Part shown: piece by piece, positions 19,305 through 27,100 of the stretch
Layout of the letters: every line of letters starts with the position of its first letter
Numbering within the stretch: position 1 is the stretch's first letter
Source of the DNA: Usnea hakonensis
Taxonomy: Eukaryota > Ascomycota > Lecanoromycetes > Lecanorales > Parmeliaceae
Length of the DNA stretch: 27,100 nucleotides
Assembly (NCBI GenBank): GCA_013423325.1
Contig: BLJB01000599.1
Location: 1 to 27,100 of the forward strand
Direction of reading: 5' to 3'
Notes under the pieces: model-generated
The model's database searches: none
What the model was told of the DNA's origin: nothing
The model's input: only the letters and a program-made list of their open reading frames with translations
Made by a program: the position numbers and the translations under genes

Positions 19305-22060
19305 TGTGCCCTACAAAGCGCTCTCTCTCGAAGACCTACAGGAACAGAGGAAGAGGTAGAAGCCTTCGTAGGAACCATAAACCAAGGGTTCCAGGAAATA
19401 GTAGAGAACTATATACTATAGGTAGAGCCTACGGCCAAGTCGAAATTATACTAGAATATAGACTATATAAAAGTTACTAAGGTAGCTAAACTTAAACTTA
19501 AAGAGTACTACTAACTCTAAAATAAATAATTAGTTAAAGAACTTCGGAAAGTAAAAAGAGAGAAGATAAAGGTTATATATAAAACCTATATACTCTATTA
19601 GCGTGAGGGAGTATATAAAGCGTTATTAAAAAAGAATAGAATCTAGAAGCTCGCCTAATAGAAATAAAAATAGAGTATAGCTCTAAAACCTTTACTATAG
19701 TTCTTAACTATTCTAGACTAAAAAGAAATAAAATAGTCTAATTTTAAAAATAAAGTTAATACTTTAAAAAGTATACTATTCCTATCTATCTTAATAATTA
19801 ATCTAGAAGATATTCTAGATACTTAATATCTAACTCTAATATTTATAGGAGATAGAATTAATAGCGATAAAATAATAAAAATAATTATATATCTAATAAT
19901 AAATAAAGCTCTAGATATCTTAAAAATCCCTAATTAATTTTTAAAAAGTATAGCTCTATATATTATAGACTCTCTTACTAGACTTTTCTAAATCTACTTT
20001 AATCTAGAATATTATCTAAAAATCTTTAAGGAGGCTAATATAGTAATATTAAAAAAGCCGAATAAGTTTAACTATTTAAAATTTAAGGCGTATTAATTAA
20101 TAGTCTTATTTAATACTCTAGATAAAGCGCTAGAAATAGTAATCTTAAAGTAACTAGTAAGATTAATAGAAAGATATAATCTTCTCTCTTAATAGTAAAT
20201 AGAAATAAGAAAAGGTAGATTAGTAGAAATAATACTAAAATCGCTAATAGAAATAATTTATATTATATAAAACTATAATATTATTAATAATAAGAAAGTC
20301 GTTAGCCTATTTTTACTAGATATTATAAATATCTTTAATAATATCTTATATAAGAGGCTCCTCTATAATCTAAAAGAAAGGAGAGTTCTAGAAAAGATAA
20401 TAAGATAGATATCTAGCTTCTTTATAAATAGAGTAATATTTATAATAATAGAGAATTAGATAAGTATAATAAAGATAGTAAAAATAGATATTTTTTAGGA
20501 ATTATTAATTTTTTCTATATTATTTCTCTTTTTTAATACCTCTCTAATTAAATAATATATAAGGGCTATTCTCCCTATCTAGATAAAAGATTTTATTAAT
20601 AATATTTATCTATTAGTATATAGCGGAAGTATAAAAAATAATTATAGAATACTATATAAGATCTATAATATCTATCTTAAGTAGGCTAAAATATATAGAG
20701 TAATATTTATTCTTAAAAAATATAAGTTAATATACTTTATAAAGAGTTTAAAGAAATTTAATATAAAGATATTTTTAGACTTTAAGAAAATAAAAATAGA
20801 CTTTAATCTAAATATTAAAATATTAGACTTATATATAGATACTAAACTCTAATAGGGACTATATATTATTTAGCTAATAATTCGTATTATAGAATAGAAA
20901 TAAGCTCTAGAATATCTTACTAACTTAATATAGAAAGTAATATTTACTAGATATTATATAATATATAATATAGTTATATATCTAATATTAATATTTATAG
21001 TACTAATCTAGTACTATCTTTATAGAATTAAGGGATTCTCTCGGAAACCCTCTAAGAAGCTAGCTAAGATATAAAATAAGTATCTCTATAAAGTAATTAG
21101 AGTATATAGAACTATACTTATTTTAGTTCTAAAGGCGGAAATATTAATATCCCTATTAAAATACTAGCTAGATAAGCTAGTATTATAATACTAGGCCCTA
21201 TAAGATATCTATACTACTATAAGAGAGGATAATAAATAAATCGCTTAACGTCTCTAGACTAATAAAGATAAAAGGAGGAAGCTAAGACCTATATCTATAA
21301 TAAAAAAGGAAGTCTAGACTCTTAAAGCTCTAAAAAAAAAGAGTTAGAATTAAATAACTATTAATATAAAAAGAAAGAAGGGATAGATTAACCTACTTAA
21401 AAATATTAAGAAATATTAGAGTATTAATATTATAAGATAAAAAATATAAGACTAGTTCTATAATTAGAGATTAAAAAAATAGAAAAAATATTAATAAAGG
21501 ACTCTAAATATAATAAGAATCTCTACTTAGATAGAAAATTTATATAATAAAAGGTTTAATTACTATAGAATATTAAGGAAAGCTAAAAGCTTAATTACTA
21601 TCTAAATAAAAAGTAGTAAAATTAGACTTAATATATTTCTTAATAGAATAAGGGTACTAGAGATTAACTCTAACTATATATATAGATAGAGAAAGTAGAA
21701 TATTAAATATATTCTCCTCTTCTATTTAGAATTATATAGAGATAGATTACGACTACTTATAAAGATAGATATCGGGGATTTCTAAATAATACTAATTATA
21801 ACTAAAGGGATTCGAATAGTAATAAGATAAATAATTAATTTAGATTAATTAAATAATTTTAAGCTAGTTAGCAAATAACTTTAATAATTAAAATTACCCC
21901 TTAGAATAAAAGAGACTATTAAGTCTAAAAAGGGTATATAAAAAAAAGATTATATTAGTCTTTAAAGATTAAGATAGTTAAAGGAAATAAATATAAAAAC
22001 TAGAAAAGTCGAGATATAAAAAAAAAAAGATATATAATAGTATACTAAAACTCCTTAAAA
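19305..22060 (+). pseudogene. LINE-A copy A5 ORF2: RT and C-terminal region (endonuclease missing)
   Basis: It opens in frame with LQSALSRRPTGTEEEVEAFV and continues to the first stop (TAG, ex CAG) at about 19420. It is the clearest sight of the unmutated LINE-A linker between endonuclease and RT. RT blocks follow: KKPNKFNYLKFKAY (about 20055), RKGRLVEIILKSL (about 20205), DFINNIYLLVYSGS with the active site FINN at 20592-20603, and LYIDTKL near 20830. The C-terminal part reads ILLFYLELYRDRLRLL near 21710-21760, matching the HILL.C...R..L zinc-region tail of Tad1 elements. No large frameshift was noticed. The end near 22060 is approximate. Confidence 0.86.
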
Positions 22061-22220
22061 GTATAGTAGAGAGAAAATATATTATTTAATTAGAATTTTT
22101 ATTTAGGGGTTTACCTTTAGGTTTCTTCGATATCTAGCTCTACTAGCTTAGCGATAATAGTACCCTTATTAGCTTATATTAAGTAGCTAGTATAGGCGTA
22201 TAATATAATCAATTAATTAA
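19305..22220 (+). mobile_element. LINE-A copy A5, 5'-truncated
   Basis: The insertion into E2 is bounded by a perfect 14-bp duplication. It begins inside ORF2, at the position matching about 14133 of A4, and ends with the standard LINE-A 3' end and an ATCAATTAATTAA tail. The first 150 bases (19305-19460) are barely mutated: CA and TG are common and a 36-codon run has no stop. From there on RIP is as strong as in the other copies. Confidence 0.93.
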
Positions 22221-22295
22221 TAAATAATTATTTAAATTATTTAAATTTTATAAATTTTATAAATCGTGCGAATCCTATAGATTATATATATCGTA
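22221..22295 (-). repeat. E segment copy E2, inner part
   Basis: After A5 the E2 homology resumes (AAATTATTTAAATTTTATAAA) and runs through four decayed units of the 9-bp array at about 22250-22285. It has a small local duplication of TTATTTAAATTA-type sequence relative to E1. Confidence 0.7.
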
Positions 22296-22529
22296 AAGCG
22301 AACTTACTAACCTCGTATATATAATTTAATATAGACTAAATCTACTAAGTCTACTAAATTATACTAACTATACGTACCCGATAGAATCCTTATAAAAATA
22401 ATCTTTTTAGATTTAGTAATAATTATTATCTATTTCTAGAGACTACCTATATTTTTAAAATACTTAACTATATTCTTATCTTTATAAGACTCCTAAAAAA
22501 AAGGGAAGTCTCGAGAACGAACTAGATTA
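22296..22529 (-). pseudogene. Gypsy-2 pol remnant, copy 2
   Basis: On the minus strand from about 22430 to 22310 the frame reads ITKSKKIIFIRILSGTYS, then LVDLVDLVYIKLYIRG, a clear though diverged match to the end of the frame at 601-900. The two copies share the joint with E, so the E plus Gypsy-2 unit is present twice in inverted orientation. Similarity becomes weak beyond about 22480, and the element is cut at 22529 by the LTR-X 5' LTR. Confidence 0.45.
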
Positions 22530-22713
22530 TATTACGAGTATAACTACTTATAAAGCTAAAGGAGATACGTAATCTTCTTTCTATTCGAGTTTAGCGCCTT
22601 AGTATTACTTTAGTCTATATATCTTTTTTATATTTATATATAGATTTTATCTCCTTATTAATTAAATTCTTATTATATATTATTATTAATCTAGATCTAG
22701 TTATAATTTTAAT
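22530..22713 (+). repeat. LTR-X 5' LTR
   Basis: It begins TATTACGAGTATAACTACTT (ex TGTTACG) and aligns with 25983-26163 through to about GTTATAATTTTAA. Differences are mostly C/T and G/A. The exact 3' end is unclear because of a small indel near 22690. Confidence 0.72.
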
Positions 22714-24261
22714 ATTATTTAATTAATTTATTAATTATACGATATTAAAAAGTCTATTATTATTTTACTCGAGGCTTTAGACGAGTAAAAAGAATCTAAA
22801 AGGGGGTATTTATAAATTAATAATCTAATAATAATATATTAGATATATTCTAAATAATATAGAGTATTATTAGTAAGTCTAAATAATATAATATTATTAG
22901 ATAGAAGAATAATTAATAAAGAATTTATATTATTAATAATCTAGAAGAAATCGCTTTAAAAAGATATAATTATAACTAAATTATTTATTTAATAATAATA
23001 TAATAATTCTATAAGCGGAGTAATATCTTTTTAATATATATTTTAAAAGTATTTAAATATATTAAATTAATTAAATTAAGTAATTAATAATTATTTAAAA
23101 GCTCTATATTTAATATATTAAAAGAATTTTTTTTTATTTTTTTAATATCTAATTTAAAAAAAAAATTAACTATTTTTTAATAATTAATTATAATTTTTAT
23201 TAAATATTTAGAAAAGTAAAATTATTTTTTTACTACTTTTTACTTTTTTTCTATTAAAATCTTTTCTAGAATTTTTTTAATATTTATTAAATTACTAAAT
23301 AATCTTATTAATTGTTTAATTAAATAAATATAAAGAGCTTTAAAATACGTTCTTTCTAAATAATAAAAATATTTATTTTATTACTTAAAATTATTTAAAA
23401 AGTTAATATTATTTATTATCTAGATTTTTTTTATATCTAGTAAATCTATAATATATTTTATTTTTAATATCTCTAAAAATATCTAGATAATCTTTTTTCT
23501 AAATAATAAAGACCTTTATTAAAGCTAAAGATCCTATTAAAAAGTAATAAGTAGAATATTAATAATATATTAGACTTTTATTATTACTATAATTATTTAT
23601 AATATAAGATTAAATAGATAAGTATTCTAAAAGATAATAAACAGTACTATATAAATAATAGCGTGTTTAATAATATTAAAAAAATAATTTAGAAGTTTTA
23701 TAAATAATATTTAAAGACTTCTTATTAATTATCTTTTATTAATAATATTAGGTTTAACTAGAAGTTAGCCCTATTAAAGTAGTTTCAATTTAATAATATT
23801 TTAAATATTATATTATTTAACTACTTTTATAAATATAACTTATATAGATTTTTTCTAGTAAATTATAATTAAAGAAGAAGCTACTAAATACTCTTACTTT
23901 TTAATATTAATATCAAGTTAAACCTACTATATATACTTTTATTATTAATATATATAAATATCCTCTAACGCTATTTAATATTACCCCTAGATTATTACTA
24001 TTATTAATAATAATTAATATTAAAATTATTTTCTAATATTTAGTTATATTTCTTTAGAAAAAGTTTATAATAAGGCTCTATAATTAAGATTTAGTTTAAC
24101 TTAAAAAGATCTAATTAATAAAAGGTCTTTATTTAATAATTTTATCTCTACTTATAAATTAAATATTAAATAGTTATTCTATATTAAAATACCTTTTTAT
24201 TAACTATTTTATTAATCTATAATTAAATTACTTTATTCCGGAAGCTTCTAAATAATATAAT
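22714..24261 (+). other. LTR-X internal region, no recognisable gene
   Basis: This is 1.5 kb of very AT-rich sequence. A plus-strand frame starting near 22771 (EALDExKESKRGYL, then YRVLLVSLNNIILLDRRIINKEF) stays open for some distance if TAA and TAG are ignored and could be a ruined gag, but no zinc knuckle, protease or RT motif is visible. AGAATCTAAAAGGGGGTA at 22791-22808 resembles a polypurine tract but has no LTR match after it. The region from 23000 to 23420 is almost pure A and T. Confidence 0.35.
24249..24261 (+). repeat. Target-site duplication of LINE-B copy B2 (partner 25905-25917)
   Basis: TAAATAATATAAT is identical at both sites, and one more base on the left is C versus T, a RIP-type difference. 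Confidence 0.88.
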
Positions 24262-25904
24262 TGGATTGGATTGGAATTCATACTCGTGTCTATCTAACTA
24301 TATAAAAGATAATTACGGGAAGCTCTATAGTAATAGTATAAGGGAAACCTTTATAGTATTACTACTACTAGGGTAAAAAACCTTATTATACTCCTACTTA
24401 TCTCTACTATTTTAAATCTATATATTATTTTTAACTACTATTACTTAATATCCTCTATATTTATATTCCTCTACCCTTTTTATATTAATACTTATACCCC
24501 TTAGATTACTTTACCCCTATATAATTAGTCTTTTATTAGAGAATACTAGCCTAAGAGGCTAGATTAGATTAGTTATCTAGTTAACGCCCTCGTCTCTTTT
24601 AGGATAGTTAGTATTCTCCGTAGATTACTAGTTCTTATAGATTTTAGAAGTACTAGTCTAAATTATTCTAGCCTCGAATAGAAAATAAGAATATAATTAG
24701 TATTCTATTTTAACTAGCCGTATTTGTAGCTAGCTATATAGATATTTAGGACCTTATAATAGAAGAGGAATTATACTAGCCTAATCTTCTTTATTCGTAT
24801 CTAGATTAAGATAGAGTTTTCGGCTTTTATAAAATTATAGTAAAGTATTCTTTTTATTTTCTAATTCTTAGGACCCTAAACTAGTATCCTCTTATTTTTA
24901 GGTATACCTATATAATAGCCTTTTTATAGGGTATACTAGATTATATTACTCTAGCCCTATACTTTTTCTTTTATTACCTCTATCTCCTTTCTTTCTCTTT
25001 TCTCTATATTATATTATTCCTACCCTTCCCTAAAGAGGGTACCCTCGGCCTATAAATACTTCTCTATTATAGGCGCTAGTAGTATTTTTATCTTATAGCT
25101 TTATTTCCTTTAGAGTACTTTATAGATATATATATTTCTAATCTTCGTAATCTCGTATACGCCTTTAAGAGCTTAGTAATAGAGGACTATTAGATTTAAG
25201 AAGATCTATATAGGGGGAATATCTATTTTTACTTCTAGTTTCTTAGTATTTATTACCTTATATACTTTTAAGATATATTTTAAATACTTATTCTAGATTA
25301 TTTTTAGCTATTTTTCTAGTATTTTTATTACTCCTTATATACCCTTTAGATTATACTAGATAGTTATCGCGTATATTATTATTAGCCGAATAATAGCCTA
25401 GTATATTATATATATTTAGTTCAATATTATTCCCTATATCGAGGCTATCGTTATTAATAGTATAAGGTATTAGGATATTATTTTAGCTTTTACCTTTTTA
25501 AGATAGGGATCCTACCTTAGTTTTTTATCTACGTATAGATCTAAGATCTATATATTACTCTTTAGCTCTATAACTATTACTTCTAGATCTATTATAGTTT
25601 TTATATTAAAGCGTTTCGGCTTTTTAATAAAGTAGACTAGCTCGTACTTTTTAGAGGCGAAAGTTATCCCGTATATTTTTATTTACTTTAAGTATACTTT
25701 ATAGATTATTTTAAGCGTTATATAGTTAGCCTTTATACTCTTTCTATATACTAATAGATAGATATTATTAATAAAGCCTCTAACTTAGAGGTTTAATTTT
25801 AGCTTCGAGTACTCTTTGATAAGCGGTACGTTGAAGAATAGGAATAATACGGGGGATACCGGGGACCCCTATAGGATCCCTGTTTCTGCCGGTTCTACCT
25901 CGCT
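24262..25904 (-). mobile_element. LINE-B copy B2, 5'-truncated Tad1-type LINE
   Basis: This minus-strand insertion has a perfect 13-bp duplication. The 3' end, on the left, is a CCAAT-repeat tail (plus strand TTGGATTGGATTGG, 24261-24274); the tail type differs from LINE-A. The 5' edge, on the right, is truncated inside the RT and is GC-rich and almost unmutated (about 25810-25904). The 3' region around 24559-24645 is the mutated twin of 1-88. LINE-B is clearly a different family from LINE-A at DNA level but belongs to the same clade by RT motifs. Confidence 0.9.
24750..25904 (-). pseudogene. LINE-B copy B2 ORF2: RT (partial) and C-terminal region
   Basis: Reading down from 25904 on the minus strand: VEPAETGIL, one TAG (ex CAG, giving Q), GSPVSPVLFLFFNVPLIKEYS, the LINE RT block PQGSPLSPILFxxF, with only this one stop. 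Then GFINNIYLLVYRKSIK with the active site at 25764-25775 as FINN (ex FVDD), followed by YELVYFIKKPKR near 25610-25660. The C-terminal part includes KGIRxNKxTRK-like sequence near 25310 and NVYIYKVL-like sequence near 25120. The N-terminal endonuclease and first half of RT are missing. The end near 24750 is a guess. Confidence 0.78.
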
Positions 25905-25967
25905 TAAATAATATAATATTATATATATAATAGATATTATTTTTTAAGATTTATAAATATATCTTTT

Positions 25968-25982
25968 AAAGGGGGGGAATAA
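25968..25982 (+). other. Polypurine tract of LTR-X
   Basis: AAAGGGGGGGAATAA lies directly before the 3' LTR. In LTR retrotransposons such a tract primes plus-strand synthesis. It is the longest G run nearby and stands out in this sequence. Confidence 0.65.
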
Positions 25983-26163
25983 TATTACGAGTATAACTAC
26001 TTATAAGGCTAAAAAAGATATATAATCTTCTTTCTATTTAGGTTTAGCGCCTTAGTATTACTTTAGCCTACCTCTTTCTTATATCTATATATAGATTTTA
26101 CCTCCCTATTAATTAAATCCTCGTTATATACTACTATTAATATAATCTAGTTATAGTTCTAAC
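25983..26163 (+). repeat. LTR-X 3' LTR
   Basis: It begins TATTACGAGTATAACTACTT and ends near TTATAGTTCTAAC. It keeps more C and G than the 5' copy (CCTACCTCTTTC, AATCCTCG), so it is the less mutated LTR. Confidence 0.72.
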
Positions 26164-26589
26164 CAAAATTATTATTTAAATTTTTAATACTTAAAAACAA
26201 AAAAGCTAATTTAATAAAATTATTTAAAAATAAAAATAAAATATTTTAAAAAATATTCTTTTTATTATCTTTATAAATAAATCTTATTAATATTAAAAAT
26301 ATAATCTATTTAAATCTAATAAAAATAATTATAAAATTAATAAAAAAAAGAGATTAAAATAATTATTTTTTATTTAAAATAAAATAAGGCTTTAAAAATA
26401 AATAAAATATTAAAATAAATTTTAAAAATTAATTATTAAAAAGACTTTTTTATAATTTATTAAATTCTTTTAAATATATATAGATCTAGATTATTATTTA
26501 AAAAAAATTTAAAATTATTAATATAATAATTTTTTATAAATTAAATAAAAATAATTATTTAGAATTAAAATTATATTAATTAATTCGAG
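26164..26589. other. AT-saturated stretch, nothing recognised
   Basis: This is 425 bases of almost uninterrupted A and T with few G or C. No frame, repeat match or hairpin that I trust was found. It may be very old RIP-mutated repeat sequence. Confidence 0.5.
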
Positions 26590-27015
26590 GGGGCGACTTT
26601 TACTCTCTCCGGTTAAATATTAAGTAAGATAGTAGGGAAGAGGAGGAGCGTATTCCTCCCCGGCTTTCTACTTAAAAACTAATCCTCTAGGTATATAATA
26701 TATATAACTAGTTACTAGCGTTACTAGAGATAATAATAATCTCTCTAATACTAGTATTTTTAGAATAAGCTTTAGAGGAAGAAAGCGAATATATAGCTTT
26801 TAAAAACTTTAATCTTTACTATTTTAAATAGAATAATAAGGGATAATATATATATTATAAAATAATTAATAGACTTATTAAGATTATCTAGATTAAGAAA
26901 ATAATTTTTAAATTATTTAATAATTTAATTATATAAAAATTCTAGAGCTAGGAGTTAATAATTAATCTAATTTTTCTAATATTAAAAGCTTATTAGACTA
27001 TAATCTATTATACTT
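26590..27015 (+). mobile_element. LINE-A copy A6, endonuclease fragment
   Basis: It matches A1 at about 6895-7320 throughout: from ACTTTTACTCTCTCCGGTTAA through the ESEYIAF and NFNLYYFK (ex GDFN) box at about 26785-26825 to ATTAGACTATAATCTATTATACT. Both ends are truncated and no 3' tail follows, so it is a broken internal piece, not a simple insertion. The left 100 bases keep more CG and CC than the rest. The right edge is the last RIP-mutated sequence of the window. Confidence 0.85.
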
Positions 27016-27043
27016 GAATAAAGGATAATTAGAATAACTGGAG

Positions 27044-27100
27044 ATGATGGAAGGACGATCATTCCAATCCATGGTTGACAGCGGCAACGAGGCGTACGAG
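27044..27100 (+). CDS. Possible start of a host gene, running off the window
   Basis: From the ATG at 27044 (second ATG at 27047) 19 codons are open to the window end: MMEGRSFQSMVDSGNEAYE. Base composition is normal and CA and TG are frequent, in contrast to the preceding 27 kb. This is too little to identify a product. The opposite strand is also open in one frame from the window edge to a TAG near 27005 (YASLPLSTMDWNDRPSIISS), so a gene ending from the right, or non-coding DNA, is equally possible. Confidence 0.2.
   Translation, partial: MMEGRSFQSMVDSGNEAYE

Larger units (their letters stand above)
22530..26163 (+). mobile_element. LTR-X: short LTR retrotransposon, split by LINE-B
   Basis: Two direct repeats of about 180 bp (22530-22713 and 25983-26163) enclose 1.6 kb of internal sequence plus the LINE-B insertion 24262-25904. 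A purine run AAAGGGGGGGAATAA (25968-25982) touches the right repeat only, as a polypurine tract touches a 3' LTR, which sets the orientation as plus. Internal sequence is too short for a full gag-pol, so this is a deleted or non-autonomous element. I could not find a convincing 5-bp target duplication. Confidence 0.6.

Noticed and set aside
22791..22830. AAAAGGGGGTA as a polypurine tract followed by an LTR at about 22807
   Set aside because: No second copy of the following sequence was found in the window and no inverted TG/CA-type ends could be set.
23749..23936. 11-bp inverted repeat TAGGTTTAACT / AGTTAAACCTA about 165 bases apart
   Set aside because: Short and AT-rich, with no matching target duplication or second copy; chance is likely.
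23000..24248. Plus-strand frame in the LTR-X interior as a captured host gene
   Set aside because: No motif or codon pattern stands out once TAA/TAG are ignored; left unassigned.
1..27000. Many open frames rich in Ile, Asn, Lys, Leu and Tyr on both strands
   Set aside because: In sequence made of A, T and TpA such frames arise freely; only frames with recognisable ordered motifs or conservation between copies were kept.
27022..27040. AAAGGATAATTAGAATAA near the right edge resembles LINE-A ORF1 at 5519-5540
   Set aside because: The match is short with a 3-base gap in low-complexity sequence; not enough to claim a rearrangement joint.
1..27100. Mitochondrial or bacterial AT-rich DNA
   Set aside because: Eukaryotic LINE, Gypsy and LTR structures, target-site duplications and RIP-type dinucleotide bias fit nuclear fungal DNA; no rRNA, tRNA or conserved organelle gene is present.

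Overview
The window reads as a gene-empty, extremely AT-rich block from the nuclear genome of a filamentous ascomycete (Pezizomycotina). Nearly all of it carries the footprint of repeat-induced point mutation (RIP): TpA is everywhere, CpA and TpG are almost absent, and wherever two copies of a repeat can be compared the differences are mainly CA to TA and TG to TA. I see no intact gene, tRNA, rRNA or CRISPR. The content is a stack of nested, RIP-killed retroelements. Only the last 60 or so bases look like ordinary unmutated DNA.

Layout. (1) 1-88: a little-mutated piece of a Tad1-type LINE called LINE-B here. (2) About 181-900: a wrecked reading frame resembling the RNase H-integrase linker of a Ty3/Gypsy element (Gypsy-2), joined to a non-coding segment E (904-1360) that ends in a hairpin. 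(3) 1361-18698: the 3' part of a chromodomain Gypsy element (Gypsy-1: integrase core, chromodomain, AT-hook, 3' LTR). It is split by three insertions of another Tad1-type LINE (LINE-A): A1 at 1409-10327, A3 at 11038-11324 and A4 at 11611-17057. A1 is itself split by an opposite-strand copy, A2 (2166-5511). (4) 18924-22529: an inverted second copy of E plus Gypsy-2, split by LINE-A copy A5 (19305-22220). (5) 22530-26163: a second LTR element (LTR-X, paired LTRs of about 180 bp), split by LINE-B copy B2 (24262-25904). (6) 26590-27015: a LINE-A endonuclease fragment (A6), then unmutated sequence from about 27033.

Six insertions are delimited by visible target-site duplications of 10-14 bp. Cutting A1, A3 and A4 out at those duplications leaves one continuous Gypsy-1 integrase-to-AT-hook frame broken only by RIP-type stop codons, so the nesting order is well supported. 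LINE-A is about 5.4 kb with two reading frames: ORF1 (two zinc knuckles) and ORF2 (endonuclease, reverse transcriptase, C-terminal zinc region). RIP has turned the zinc ligands of ORF1 into tyrosines, the FVDD active site of all five RT copies into FINN, and the second Asp and the Glu of the Gypsy-1 integrase triad into Asn and Lys. Nothing here could transpose now.

The most interesting signals are the nested stratigraphy, escape from RIP at the 5'-truncated edge of LINE copies, an inverted ORF2 scrap inside the A1 target-site duplication, the uncharacterised E element, and the sharp change to unmutated sequence at the right end.
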